From Carallia brachiata (taxonomy: Eukaryota > Streptophyta > Magnoliopsida > Malpighiales > Rhizophoraceae): a stretch of DNA of 64,000 nucleotides. The stretch spans positions 8,069,864 to 8,133,863 of the forward strand of contig JADCRB010000016.1 of NCBI GenBank assembly GCA_021464245.1. The letters run 5' to 3'. The notes beneath the pieces were generated by a model. The model saw only the letters and a list, made by a program, of their open reading frames with translations, was not told the origin of the DNA and did no database searches. Below, in pieces: positions 41,347-54,608 of this stretch (the stretch's first letter is position 1; each line of letters starts with the position of its first letter). The translations under genes were made by a program, and so were the position numbers.

Positions 41347-43194
41347 CTAAAATAATATAAGGATTGGCGTTTTTTTAAAAAACTATTTTTTGAGTGCTTT
41401 AGTTGTGCGCTTGTGCACCGTGCCTGCTTTATCTTTGAGAACAAAACGAAAAAATAAAATAAATAAAGAATGAGCGCGTGCTTTTGTCTTCTTGGTAAGA
41501 TAACGAAGCCTGTGCCAGTGCGTTCTCTAGCCTCCGTGACAAAATAGAGCTGAGATAATGAAACAAGTGGCCTGTTACTCTGTTTAAAGAACCTTCGTCT
41601 TTTGGCTGTTCTTTCTAATACACACAGGTTTGTTACTTATTCTGAATCAATTCAGTGCAAATGGATATACCGTGTAGAGATGCTTGGAGTTGGCACTGTT
41701 AAACCTAAGAGCACCATTGCATAATTTTACTTAAATAACATTAAAATAATAATACAATATCATCTTAAAAATTCAACAATTTATATCTTTTTTTATTTTT
41801 TTGATTTTAATATTTAATTGTATATATTTAGTACATGTCACTTTAAGTTTTTTGAAAACTTTCTACGTGAAGTGAAGTCTTTTTTTTCTTTTTTTTGTCA
41901 AATATAATGTCTCAGTGCATGGGTGCACCAAACCTGAGCTATTATTTGCATTTAGTAACGTATTCTTCTGAGTGAGACCCAACATTCAATACATGCAAGG
42001 CTGGTGTCTAATAATCTGTTGTGCCACGAAGTATTTAAAGTGTTTATTAATTTTATTTTTTATTAAATAAAATTAATTTATAATTTAATATCATATAAAT
42101 ATTATTTTTAATTTTTTTATTCAAGTAGATCTCACTTATTATATGATATAAAATTATAAGTTAGTTACACTCATTAAAAAAAAAGAACGAAAATAAAAAT
42201 CTCCAGTATTTAAAGTAAAAGTAAAAGATGTGTTTTTATATTGATAATTTATATTTGAGTTTCTGAGTGCACGCTCTTCTCAAGTAAATGTTGGGTGTCC
42301 GCATTTTGTGGAAATAGTGTCAAAGTATGGTACAAGAGTTCGGTTTAGTAATCGTCATGGTCTCCAGTAACAAAATTACGCTCGTCCTTGTTAGTGTTCA
42401 GGTAATGAGTCAACCCTTTTACAGATTGTTGAAGGGCGCACTAAAAAATGGGGGTTATCCTGGCCTTTACTTACAAATCTAATAATCGATATATTCACAA
42501 TAAATTTTTATTTTTTTGTTCAAAAAAATTCTGTTGTGCCATTAATTATGTTTTATGAATGCAATTCAGCAACTCTGTGGACGGCGTATTATTGTATGCT
42601 TAGCATCTTAGGTATATAAGTTGGTACATGATTCAATCGCACCTCCAAATTTTATGCTTGATGTTCACTAGATTTTGCTTGATAATCAATATGATATTGT
42701 TTCCATGTTCTTTTTTTTTTTTTTAAACGAACATTACTTAGTTCTGTTTGCTGAATCTACCATATTGATGGAATGAATTCTTATCAGAATCCTCCCAAAA
42801 TATTTATTGTAGGGCGTTCATTACCGTGACAATGGTGGGGCCATATCATGTCTTAGGAGAATTCGGCTGGTCCGGGGTCAAGCGAGTCTCATAAGGAATT
42901 TTTCGTCTGCCCATTTCTGTAAATTAATACTTCTTGTTTTTGAGAGGAGTTAAAGGGGCGCAAAAAAAACTCAAATCTATTTCGTAGCTAAGATGAGCTT
43001 TGAGAAATAAGCCAGCGTAGGTCTGCTGGAGCCGCATGCATCAAATTTATTTAGCTACAGTAAAATGAAGCAGATTCTGAATCAAGATTCGTTTCAAAAA
43101 GCAGATAAATTAGACAAATGTGGGTACTTTGAATGAGCCTTGACCTGAAGCTAGAAAACAAGGGGACCAGCAACCTCGCAGTTCTCGTGAGTTA

Positions 43195-43225
<31 letters not shown>

Positions 43226-44396
43226 GTGATTTTGGTTTGAGACCCATCTCGCAGGTAAGCTCGTTCAAGCCGTTACCGCGCTTAGCAGTTACCCTTATGT
43301 GGCAACAGGCTTGGGTTTCGTGATATGGGCCCCCTTGGTCCAACTTATAACTTCGTCAATGAGTGAAAATGTCACCGTTTATGATCAATCGGACGAATGA
43401 AGGGACAACAATCTGGGTTTTTTAGTTAACAAAAACGTCGTTATTTCTACATAATTTGGTCTTTATTTTTTAGATCATGCTTCGTCTGAGTTGTTATAAA
43501 TTTTGTTAGATGACATAAGAAGTGTTTCTTTCCCACGGTTACTTTGTATATATTAGGCACTATCCCTCCCTTTCTTATCAAAAAAAAAATAATAATAATA
43601 ATCTGGGCTTTTTTTTTTTGGGCAAGGAAATGGGGAGCAGAGGAAGTGCTCCACAGCCATAGAATATTGTACCATGCTCAAGGGAGGTCCGAAGCTTCTT
43701 GATAGATACTTGGCATTAGAGCGAATGTAAATTTATTCTCATTGATGATTTTAAGAGCGCTTGAACCCGAACTTTCAATTTAACTTCGGTTGTGTAAATA
43801 CAATAGACATTTGAGCTTTATTACCATTGATATTCCTTTTAAGATTAATTATGTTATTTTGTTAGATATTACCATTTTTTTTTTTTTTTGAGAGAGTGAA
43901 AGAAAGTGTTTCTTTAATGACAATATGAAACTATAGGTGAGAAACGAGCAACTAGCCCTTGGGTCGGGTGACCCATATATAATGAGGCATGTAAAAGGGT
44001 GACGACTTTTGTGTTCTGACAACCGAGTAGAGAGTCGTGAGTAGTGACCCATACAAGAAAACTACGTATCATGAGAGAGGCTAGAACGCCGTGGTTCTGA
44101 GACTGATATGCAATGTTACAGCCAAAAGGTTAAGACAATCTGAATAATAAGGCTTTATTGGACCAGTTCTTTCCATTAAAATTGCTCAGACAATTTGGAA
44201 TAGTTTCGCGTATAGTTCCCGGAAGGACCACCCGGTAGCACGGAACCGCCGATGAGGCTATGTTTAAATAAAAAACAGAGAAGAAGTTGCACAAGACAGT
44301 GGACCACACTTGGTACTTTACTTTCTCGATCTTTAAGAAGGTCAGGTACATGATGCTAAGTGGGCCTTTTCAGTGTCAAGCCCTTTTTTTTGGTTC

Positions 44397-44445
44397 ATTT
44401 ACAGCGTAACATTTTTTCTTTGGGTGCAAATTTACAGTGTAGCAT
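44397..44445 (-). repeat. Poly(A)-type micro-insertion with 16-bp target duplication
   Basis: The segments 44397-44412 and 44430-44445 match at 14 of 16 positions. The 17 bases between are a T-rich run and GGGTGCAA. Read on the minus strand the insert begins TTGCACCC, very similar to the insert at 4587-4605. Confidence 0.5.
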
Positions 44446-46504
44446 TGCGGCTAGTAAAAAGCATTAAAATGTCATAAAGTTTCTGGGCAAAATCATAACT
44501 TTCAACGACATTGTCAACAAGCAAGCGAACCAGGAGAGGAAGTTTATTGGGTTGATAAAGTATCGAGAAAATTTATTAGCAAAATTGTGTGTGACAGTAA
44601 TGGGGGGAACAATGAGTGACATATAGAGAAGCAGCCCTTGCACGGAGTCAAATCCAATTTAGAGTGGGGAAAAAGATATTATTGTGAAAATTGCCGGTGG
44701 AAGAAAATAATATTACACTATTTCACGTTAATAAATATTGAATATATTAATAGTAAGATATTGAATTCTTATTTTATCAAAATGTATATTGAGATTAAAA
44801 TTATGCTGATTTTGATATTTATATTTTTCATAATTATTCAAAATTACATTATAATTATAAAAATATAGTATAATATTTTCTAACGAAAATGTAAAAAACA
44901 TTGCCCTACTTTCTCTGTTCGTTACACCAAGAGAAAAAAAATTATGAACGGAATCTAATTTAGAGAAATTAACGTCTGAGGGCTTTGGTCAAAAAAAAAA
45001 AAAAAGTATGAGCACTTCTAAGTAAATGTAAATTAAAAAAAAGTAAATAAATAAATATTTCTTTTGATAATATTTATCTGATGACTTTTATTATTTTCAT
45101 CTTCTGTCACCTATTTCCACTTAAGTATTTCCCCAAATGCATATTCTTGAATTTTGGTCAAATTTCAAGGTCTTTTTTGGGTGATAAACAGCGTCGTCAC
45201 AAACCAGCACTGAGGATGCTCCCCAAATCATCAGAAGAAAAATTGGCAAGATAAATGAAGGAAAAAAACTCGCAAAATTGCTCAGTTATCATCACAATGC
45301 AAACATTTACGATGAATAGAAATCGTATATTACATCAATATGCCTCTACAACAACTCAATGGAGATCTTGGGTCTATACTTTTATGTGATCAAACAATTC
45401 TTATCCATTGTCCATACATTTGCGTGCAAAAGAGCGTACTTTTTTTTCTCTCTGGCAATTAACTGCTGATGCGATTTGAAGGGGAGGAGTGTTTGGTTCT
45501 CCGGAAAGGAAGGGAATTTGGAATGAAATCAGGGAGTGGCGATGACAAGGACTTCATGAAGTAATTCATCCTTTGCTGGTATTTTCGGATGACGATCATA
45601 AAAGTTCAACCCGATCTCAAATTTATCTCATATTTCTTTTGAACGAAAGAAAGCGTTTCAAATTCGGGTAGACAGGGCCCCACGGTGACCTCTTAGAAGG
45701 ATATGCAAATGCAAATGTGATAAATGAATCTCATCGGCACAGTCGATCCAAAATCTTCTTACTTTTTGTGGAGCCATTGAGTAAACTTTGTTGTGTCAGG
45801 TTCTGAACTCCGAGTCCTGTAAAAGTCTATAACAAAATGCGCAGAAATTTAAGCCCCGGTGAGTTTATTGATTCACTTTTCCTCATGGGAGAGTATTGGA
45901 AAGATATCGCTTATATTTTGAGCTAAATTTGGTCTTTCTTCACGTAAAATTTAGTTTATGTGTACCCTTCAAATTGCAGCAAAGCACCTAATTTTGAAAA
46001 GTTTGTTGGACAATTCCTTTTGCTTTCTCTCTCTTCTATTTTGATTTTGTCAATGTAAGGTGACAGATACCATAGTTTTTGCTTTGAGTACGTTAAAGAC
46101 TAGGAATAAAAAACGCGAACTTGCCATCTGCTCTGTTCATGCAAGTTCCAAGGAACAAGTGGGGTGGAAGACTAATTTCTTCATCTTCTACTAACTTGTT
46201 GATTTGTTGCTGACAAGAAGTGATTTCAGTATCTTCTACTTAGGGGACATGGAATAATAGTTTGAAACTTATCGTTGCTTGAAGTATCCGATCATATGAG
46301 ATTAAAATCTAGTAAGAGTGCTTTATTTATGCCTACACAAAATTCACAGAATATTTTCTGGCGGGCTGAAAGAGAAGAACAACTGAGCTTTGTCAGTTGT
46401 TTAAGACACCAATTCTTTCTCAATTCCGATACTGTATTTCTTCAGGAATTGCCAGTAACGCTTGTGTTCACAAACAAGATTACCCTCATTACGTTTACAT
46501 ATAA

Positions 46505-48326
46505 TCAAGCCAAGTACTTCTCCAATTTCTCCACTTCCTCCAAGCTCCCGATGTAAAGAGGGACGCGTTGATGTATCTAGTGAAAAATCAATTTTGAGTT
46601 AGTAGATGAAGGATGAACAATTGGTTGGATAAAGCAAGAGAAAGCTAGCTGTACTCACCTCAACTGGTTCGATATCAAGTATTCTTTGGTGCCCATCTGA
46701 TCCTTTCCCGCCAGCTTGTTCCACTATAAAGCTCATAGGTGCACACTCATACAAAAGCCTCAGCTTTCCATTTTTGCTCTTCTTATCTCTTGGGTATCCA
46801 TAAATGCCACCATATAGTAATGTACGATGGAAGTCACCGACCAAGCTACCGATGTAACGAGCAGAGTAGGGCTTGCCACTAGGACCAGGATCTTTAAGGT
46901 CATCAATGTACTTTTTCAACTTGTCATCCCACAGTTGATAGTTCCCTTCATTGAAAGCATAAATTTTGCCAGCTTTCGGTATCTGGATGCTTTCCTGAGT
47001 TAGAACAAATTCCCCATACATTGGATCCAATGTGAAGGCAAACACCCCTTTTCCTAGTGTGAGTACAAAAATCACTGAGCTTGAATACATGCAGTAGCCA
47101 GCAGCAAGCAGGTTGTTTCCGGGCTGGCACACATTGATGACACATCTTTGTTCTGTTTTGTCAAGCTGCAATAGTTTACTCAATCATCAAACAAAAGCTT
47201 ATTTGGTATGTTTCTGTCTTGAACTTTGTTTGAAAAAGCTGCAATGATAAAATTATGACTGGGAATTGAATTGGCTTACAGCGGGATTGTCACCAATATC
47301 AGCTAGGCACTCATCATTTGGGCTGTAGATTCCAAATATGGAACCAGTCGACACTGCAGCATCGATATTGGATGATCCATCGAGGGGGTCAAAAACCACA
47401 ATATAGTTTCCCGAGTAACTTTCTTCCACCGCCACTGGCACATCCTCTTCTTCTGACGCTATGATCCCTGTCCTCCCGCTTGATCTCAAGCAGTTGGAAA
47501 ACACCTGTTAGTGCAGATATAACCAATTCAATAACTCTGCCTAATGTTCCAGAGAAATATGTCTCTAATTCAAAAAAGAAACCCTTTAAAGCAATATATA
47601 ACTATAAACGAACTAATTGTAAAATAGGTAAAGTTGCCCATTATATCAAAGTCCCGTGAATGATCACTATGGCTCTATGTCAGACATATGATATTGCAGA
47701 TTTATTACTTCGAGCATTTCTGACAATAATAACAGCATATTTATGGCATTTGAACTTCATGAGTCTGGTAAAAGAATGTTCCTTTATGAACAAAGTGAGT
47801 CCAGAAGACAGTGGGACAGTGGGATATGAAAGGAAAGTGGCCAACACACCTCATTCGAGACCACATCGAGTTTCTTCTGGTCCTCCCCTTGAACATTGAG
47901 AGCACCCTGAACACCAGTCAAATTAGAAATGCCAGCTCTCTGTACCAAAGAAGCAATCTGCTTACACGCCATTGAAATGCTAGAAATCACAATAGTAAGC
48001 TCAGCGTCAATGACACCCGCTAGTTCCTGCTGCAAAAGCCAACCCGTGAGAGTTTCAATCTCGAACGTACCCCTCTTCTTCTTCGTCGTGGCAGCCTCTG
48101 ATCCAGTAGTACTCACAGCCATGCACTTAATCCCACCAGCAGCAGCAGCAACAACATGTTTTTTCTTGCTGTTACCAACGTTGTTGCTGTTGTTGGTGGG
48201 GGATGAAACTAATGTTTTTGAGTCAAAGACACATAATTGCAAAGGAGACAGGCAAGACAGGGAACGTGAGCGCGAGAAGAGGGGATGATGAGATGACCAT
48301 GTAGTCGGAGTTCCTGCTGCAACCAT
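46505..48326 (-). CDS. HCEF1: Chloroplast fructose-1,6-bisphosphatase
   Basis: Four minus-strand exons: 48326-47850, 47504-47280, 47165-46659 and 46576-46505, all in phase, giving 426 residues. The N-terminus is a Ser/Thr-rich plastid transit peptide of about 60 residues. The catalytic core shows [21 protein letters not shown] (metal-binding DPLDGSS), [38 protein letters not shown] and the C-terminus VEKLEKYLA. The plastid regulatory loop is present, with Cys225, Cys242 and Cys247 (NDECLAD, then [10 protein letters not shown]), the three cysteines used for thioredoxin-f activation in light. This marks it as the redox-regulated Calvin-cycle isoform rather than cytosolic FBPase or plastid isoform II. 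By recall it corresponds to At3g54050. No lesions are seen. Confidence 0.95.
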
Positions 48327-48934
48327 GGCTCTTGCTCTTTTTTTGCCTGGTTTTTTTTCTCCTACCTTTGTTGAACTTGTTGCCTTTCTTTCTTTCTATG
48401 TCCCCATTTTTGGATTGTGTTGGGCAACGGAGCTTGGATTGTGAGGTGGGTAACGATTTCTGTTAACTCTGGGTCCCACTTATCAATCCTTTCTGTACCT
48501 ATTCTGTCTGTGATCTTGGTTCGTTCAAGGATCCGAGTGGAATGAGAATGGTTCGTTGTTTTGGGCCCAAACTCTGAAGTAGTAAAAGACGGAAGCATGG
48601 GCCTAGATTATGGACACTTCCATGTCTCCATTGAGAAACACGGGATTGCGGGGGCCAATTTGGTTACAATCTCTAGGGCCCATTAATACACGAGATGTCT
48701 AAATAATTTGCAAGTGAAAATTTCCAACTGGGATGCCAAGGGCCCAGAAAAAACACTCATAAGGCCTTTAATTGTAAAATATTGGCGATGCCATTGATGG
48801 TTCCCCGCAACCGCAAGTGTTCCTGTGGTGTTATCGAACGTGAGACGCACTAACCAACAAGACACACACTTGCTCAAAAAAAAAAAAAAAAAAGATAAAC
48901 ACTTCGTTTTTCTAGCCACTAGTCTTTTATTCCC

Positions 48935-48984
48935 TTTTAAATAAATTGCTTTTTTTTTTTTGAGCAATTTTAAATAAATTGCTT
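48935..48984 (-). repeat. Poly(A) micro-insertion with perfect 17-bp target duplication
   Basis: The 17-bp segment 48935-48951 is repeated exactly at 48968-48984. The 16 bases between are 10 T and GAGCAA (minus strand: TTGCTC then poly(A)). A related TTGCTC plus A-run lies only 70 bp away at 48868-48893, with a weaker flanking duplication. Confidence 0.7.
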
Positions 48985-49737
48985 AAAAGAAGCAAGATTC
49001 TTATTCTTGATCGATTCACACCATGATCGAATCCCCAGAGCGTTCCTCTACCACTTTGTCTTCGGGCCTTTGATATATCTCAATAATGGTAAATAACAAT
49101 ACTCTCGGATGAAAAGACGATTTAACGGTTGAGAAACAACAAAGATTTGAGACTTTGATTTGGTCATAAATGCCATTAGCGTGGGAGAGACTCCATACCC
49201 ATTAGGCTAACAGGAAAATTCGAGATTTAAACACTGCCTTAATTTAATTGAAAATATTTAGCGAGATTCTTTTAATGATATTAAAGAAGTCAAAATAATG
49301 TAGGGTGTTGTATGATTGAATATTGAAAAAAAAAAGTAAATTGTTAGATATTATTAAATGAACTGTATAATTATTTTAATTAAATATATATATATATATA
49401 TTTTTTAGATGCATGTATGGTCGTATGGTTAAGCTCTTATTTGTTTTATCCGGCTGCCTTCCAGATCTCCAAAAAGACTGACTTTTCTTTTTCGCTTGGC
49501 CATCGCCAATGAGTGATTCACAGCTAGCAGCGATGATCCTATTCTTCGTGTCAATTAGGAAACAACAGCATTGCATGCAAGTCATTTGTGGTCTTATTTT
49601 ATTTCAAATTCTTCCGTTGGCCAGTATGGTCGGTCCCTAGTTCCTACCCTCAATTCATTCCCCAGCTAAAAGCTTTGCAGGTCATTGCAAAATTGACGGT
49701 TTCGGAGGTAAAAATACAAAATTTGACTCCTTCTTAT

Positions 49738-50056
49738 AGCCCTGTTACAAGCTGACAATGGACAAGAGCCCCAAGTTGATTAGTTTAGTCCTAATTAAGA
49801 GACTATATTGCATTTAAATTATATTTAAGGATTTGAAATTAATTGTTAAGAAAAAAAGTCATCACTGTCGACTGTTTTGTTCTCCAATACTCGCAGCATC
49901 TCCACGAAACCTCATATTAACTCATTCTTAATGCCGTGTTACAAGCTGATCATGGATACGAGCCCCCCGAGTTAATTAGTTTAGTCCTAATAAAGAGACT
50001 ATTATGCTTTTAAATTATATCTAAGGATTTGAAATTAATTGTTAAAAAAAAATCAT
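49738..50056 (+). repeat. Diverged direct repeat of about 120 bp
   Basis: The segment near 49738-49860 recurs near 49934-50056 (offset about 196). Shared blocks include GTTACAAGCTGA, GATTAGTTTAGTCCTAAT-like and AAGGATTTGAAATTAATTG. It is an older tandem duplication with about 85 percent identity by eye. Confidence 0.75.
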
Positions 50057-50407
50057 AACTATTATTTCAAGGATTTGAAATTTATTTCTGACATGTATGG
50101 CGACAAGAAACAAAGAAAAAATAAATAAATTGTGTTTAATTACGAAACCTGGGGTTAATTTCCAAAAACCAAAACAAAGAAATCGTCAAAGTATGCAATA
50201 ATAAATAAGGAAACATCTTCACGTCACCGTTGGGATGTAAGGATAGGCGGCCACCTAAACACGTTGTGAATAAATTTCAAGGAAACTTAACACAAAAAAG
50301 AACAAATTTCAAACTATTTGCACTCAACCATCAAGAATTGACATATAAAACAATAAAGGAAAGCAACTGGAAACTAGAAATTATTTGACATGTTTTTTTT
50401 TTCATTC

Positions 50408-50415
50408 TATATATA
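50408..50415 (+). promoter_or_regulatory. TATA box of the PAR1 gene
   Basis: TATATATA in the context TCTATATATAGAGC, about 155 bp upstream of the PAR1 start codon. Confidence 0.55.
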
Positions 50416-50566
50416 GAGCTCTACACCTTAGGGCCCATATATACCAACGCCACAATTTACTCCCTCTCACAAAGAACTTTCTGGTTGTTCTGTCAATTGT
50501 CTCCAAGACCACCCCACCAAGAAACCAAAACTTTTCTATACAGAACAAACCAATATTCCATCATCA

Positions 50567-51481
50567 ATGGCCTCATTCAGATTGCCATTGGCCTTCTTTC
50601 TCTCCTTCCTCTTTCTCCACGCAGCTCTAGGTAATGAATTAAGAAAGAAACATGCACGTTTAATTTTTTTTTTTTAAAAAAATTGTATATTATTCTTAAT
50701 TTCTTTCGTTTGAATTAACAAAGTTGTGTTTCTTCTTCTAGCCGAGATTGAGTGCGAGGAATTGCCAAATGATGTTTGTGCATTTTCAATTGCATCGTCG
50801 GGCAAGAGGTGCTTGTTGGAGACATATGCAAAGGGATCAGATGGGAACGTGGAGTACCAGTGCCGAACATCCGAGGTTGTCGTTGAAAGGATGGCAAATT
50901 ACATAGAGACAGACGAGTGTATCAAGGCTTGTGGGGTTGACAGGAACTCCGTTGGAATTTCTTCTGATGCACTCCTGGAGCCTCAATTCACCGCCAAGCT
51001 TTGCTCCCCGGCTTGCCACCAGAGATGCCCCAACATTATTGACCTTTACTTCAATTTGGCTGCCGGCGAAGGTAATTAATTAAGAATTTCAGATCTCCCG
51101 CATTGACATATTCTGATTTGAATAATTCGGACATGTTTTTTTTATTTGACTTTGGTCATTTCTATTTTTCTTGCTTCTTGGCTCATGATGCACAACTTTT
51201 AACTCTATGATTGGGCTGATCAATTAATGTTCCTACATGTATATATATATATATATATATTTTGAGAATAAATGTTCCTACATGTAAATTGTATATATAT
51301 ATATATATAACACATTTAAACACGTGCAGGTGCATTTTTGCCGGACCTCTGCGACGCGGCACGCACCAACCCACACCGATCCATGATTCAGCTCATGAGC
51401 TCTGGCACAGCCTCCGGCCCTGCTGCCACCGAGGATTTTTCATCATCTTTCACCGGAGCTCTTGCCCCTGCACCCATGTAA
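50567..51481 (+). CDS. PAR1 (photoassimilate-responsive) family secreted protein
   Basis: Three exons, 50567-50630, 50742-51071 and 51330-51481, give 181 residues. A signal peptide ([22 protein letters not shown], residues 1-22) precedes a cysteine-rich domain: [98 protein letters not shown]. The C-terminal tail is Ser/Ala/Pro-rich and could be an anchor or wall-linked tail. PAR1 was named from tobacco genes induced by sugars and virus infection; its biochemical function is not established. All splice sites are GT-AG. By recall the syntenic gene is At3g54040. Confidence 0.92.
51228..51309 (+). repeat. TA microsatellites with duplicated flank in PAR1 intron 2
   Basis: TGTTCCTACATGTA occurs twice (about 51228 and 51271), each followed directly or closely by a TA run. 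It is a slippage-type local duplication. Confidence 0.7.
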
Positions 51482-52683
51482 TCGCCCTTCATGGTGTTGT
51501 CCCTTAATATGATTTTCATTTGATCGATATTAGCGTAAATTTTAAGAGTACCAATTATACTTCGTAAATTATAGAGCCACCAGAGTTTCGGATTACTTGT
51601 TTGTTTTGCGTTCCTTGAGGTTTATTTTATGCTGTTAAGAGGGTATTATGCAATATGCACGATCATTCGCATATAAAAGTTGAAAAAATGGCGGCCTGCG
51701 CAAGGATATATTATTTGTGAGCATCTTATTTATTTATTTGTTTATTTTGAAATGCACGAATACCTTCTATAGCTTAGTATTATTATTTTTTTACGAATTA
51801 ATTAATTTTATGAAATAAATTTGACATTCCAAAAAAATCCATTCTTTTAAAACAAACACGTCTGATATAATCCACCCTCAAATGCTGCATAAAGGAAAAA
51901 ATTGTTCTTCCGCACAAGGAAAGACTTCACGAGAACGCTATGTTGCAAGATTGAAATGGCCGAATATATGGTCAACTGGTCCAACGTTGACGACAATCAG
52001 GCTTGTAAAGAAAATTCATAGCTTTGCCATAGTTATTCAGTTTTTTTTTTTTCAAATATAAGATACACATAATTTTAATCTAATAAAATTTATATAATCG
52101 TTCTTTTACACTAAATCTCCCCATATATTTTATTCTCATTATCAAATTAGTAAATGTTCACATTCATGTATCACATCGCCGCCTAAACAAGAACATTTAA
52201 AATCTATATTTTTTTCTTGGAAAACAGTTTTATAGAAGTAGAATTCTTCGTTGTCCTCATTATTAAAAAATATGTTGACTGATCAAAATGGTGCATGATG
52301 CGTGACCAATTCCTGAGGATTTTGTGGTAAACTTGGTGGACAATACTATAAAAAGAGTTTGACTAAGCCCTTGATAGAAATTTTAATAATTAAAAATTAA
52401 ATTTTTATTGTACAATTTTTATTTATTGAATATAAGAAACGAGAATAACTATCTATATTATATAACTCATAACACAATATATCTACTAATAAAAAAAATT
52501 GACCAATTACAAGTATTAAGAACTTGGAAACCATATAAAGTAGTGATCACTCAATTTAAAATTTAGAATTTTAAACTTTACCAATAATTAAATTCCTTCT
52601 CACTGTAGAGAAAGAAAAGGGACTTACATGAATAATTAATAAATAAAGAAGAAATTACCTTTTCGTGGAGCAAGAATAAAAGG
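51482..52683. other. Intergenic region without a recognised gene
   Basis: AT-rich DNA downstream of PAR1. Nothing is recognised. Confidence 0.5.
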
Positions 52684-53489
52684 CATGGTTATTTCCTGGA
52701 CGAATTGGACACTGAGTTAACCATACTTGGTCCATCGGCCCAGCCAGTCAATTGTTGGAAGATTCCATGCCTGCTGATATATACATCAATTTGATTAGAA
52801 ATCCAATCATCAATCTGCATTCCATCATCAATATTAACAATAGTTTTATCTTTTTTGTTTGAACACAAAAAAAACAGTAGTGTTATCCAAAGCAACTCGT
52901 TTTCTTGATAAAATATAAATTATTAAGAGATAGATCTGGATTGTCATGATTACGGCATATCATAATCGGAAGTATTTATAGCAAACATTTTTCTAATACT
53001 TTGATAAGAAATAGCGCAATCAAAATTAACCGAGTCATACCTGATGTGAGTTATTGTTGAAGTCAATAACGGGAAGGAGGGTTGATTTTTTCAATTTTCC
53101 CATTTGCAAAGCTTCTAGACCATTGACGGAGAGTTTAGTTAACAGTGGATTGTGATGTTATCTTGAAGGAAAAAAAAAAAAGTAGGGCAATAAAATTTTT
53201 TTGTTCGAATTTTTATTTGATTGTAATAAAATTTTAATTTTTAAAAATTATCTCAATATTTTTTATAATAAAAAAAATATTATGCCTTATTATTTTTATT
53301 ACGATAATTATAAAAAATCGAAATCTCATAAAAAAAAATAAGAAAAATTTCGAACAAAAAATTTTCTAAAAAGGTGTCAGGACTCTATCTTGAATTGTGA
53401 ACATGTAGAGCCGGGGGACTAGGGCGACTCATTCGCTGCAGTTATGACTTGTTTATCACACAGTCGCTGGATAGTTACGTTTTGTGCTT
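52684..53489 (-). pseudogene. Laccase relic (exons 2 and 3 only)
   Basis: Minus strand. 53489-53410 resembles the first half of laccase exon 2 (QNVTIQRLCDKQVITA, then a stop). About 53075-53041 resembles its end, with a GT donor at 53040. 52770-52684 is the start of exon 3 ([16 protein letters not shown]), which carries one extra base after SMV and then stops resembling laccase. The 270-bp gap between exon 2 end and exon 3 matches the size of the same intron in the complete neighbour (281 bp). The two halves of exon 2 are separated by an inverted-repeat element. Exons 1, 4, 5 and 6 are not found. It is a dead third member of the array. Confidence 0.75.
53190..53370. mobile_element. Inverted-repeat MITE-like element inside the laccase relic
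   Basis: The left end AAAATTTTTTTGTTCGAA (about 53192-53210) is matched by the reverse complement at about 53347-53367. The interior is AT-rich and about 180 bp in all. A similar TTCGAACAAATTTTTT end occurs near 25348. The target duplication is unclear. Confidence 0.5.
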
Positions 53490-54158
53490 GTGGCACTCCT
53501 CTTTTGGTATAACGCACGCCTGATTTTTTAATATAAATTTATTTTATTAATTTTTATTTTAATTAGATCCTATTTTTTATTCGTATTTAAAATTAAATTA
53601 ATTTTACTTACATTTTAAATGAGTCAAATTAAAATAAGTAAGAGATTAAATTTTGGGGTCTACAAAATTTTCTTTAAAAAAATGTTTGCCCACCCTCAAG
53701 TCCATGAAAATCTGCCAATGAACCCTGTCTTTATGGGCGAGAAGCATTATTTTAACCATTCCAACTAAGTTTTAATTTGAAAATATTTTTTTTAATTTAA
53801 TAAAAAACTCATTATGCTATGAATTACACAAAAATATTTCCACTCCTAAAAAAAAAATATTGGTTGGGGCTTCTAAAAAATATTGTTTATAGGCTGTTGT
53901 TGTTCCGGGCCGATGCAAAGCAATGGACCACTCGGTAGAAAGAAGCCGAACTTATAAAAGGCCTTTCTCTCACATAAACAAAAATAGCCCAAAAACTCTC
54001 GTATACCGGCTCAATACTATGTCATATATTTTGATTGGCACTGCTGGACGCGTTAGCAAAAAGCGATCGACGTTCCTTTCATTCATTGCCTCATTAGTTT
54101 GGACTTCGTATGGGCTCCACAGTGATTGAACTTACCCCACTTCTTTGCTGCAACAAGA

Positions 54159-54202
54159 GGTTTGGATTTATGAACAAAAAAAAAAAAAAAGGGTTTGGAT
54201 TT
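54159..54202 (+). repeat. Poly(A) micro-insertion with perfect 11-bp target duplication
   Basis: GGTTTGGATTT occurs at 54159-54169 and 54192-54202. Between them lie ATGAAC, an A-run of about 15 and a G. Confidence 0.6.
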
Positions 54203-54608
54203 TTTAAAATAAAATTTCATAATCTAGTTTTGTTAATTCTATTGTGCATGCGAATCCAAATAGGGATTACACATTATTGCGCAGTGGCGAATTTCAGTCT
54301 CATAGTCTGTTGCGCAGAAACTACCCCTATTACACACCTTTCGGGGAGGAAAAGACGGTTATTTGACTGATCTCTAATCTTTGCTTTTACGGAAAAGGAA
54401 AACATTTTATTTCAGATGTACCCCAAAAAAATTGGGGAAAAAAGAGAACAACTTGAATGAGCAAGTTTAACATAATTGACTACAATAACGAAAGAATTTT
54501 CACATAAACGTTGAGAGTTAAAATCTTAGAATGTTTCATATGATATAGACCTCAAAGGTCATTAAACGATAAAATTTATCTAAATAGGTAATGAATGCTG
54601 AACAACTT

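Larger units (their letters stand above)
39909..46504. other. Long intergenic region, 6.6 kb
   Basis: No coding region is recognised. It holds the lectin promoter, AT-rich DNA, two poly(A) micro-insertions (41301-41346, 44397-44445) and a TA microsatellite plus T-run at 43194-43224. The segment 43240-43340 looks like a unique retro-derived fragment next to that T-run but cannot be classified. Confidence 0.5.
48327..50566. other. Divergent intergenic region
   Basis: FBPase promoter on the left and PAR1 promoter on the right. Contains a poly(A) micro-insertion (48935-48984), a diverged direct repeat (49738-50056) and a TA repeat near 49386. No gene is recognised. Confidence 0.5.

Noticed and set aside
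43194..43340. Possible SINE or LINE end next to a TA repeat and T-run
   Set aside because: A boundary-defining target duplication is not visible and no coding part of a LINE is present.
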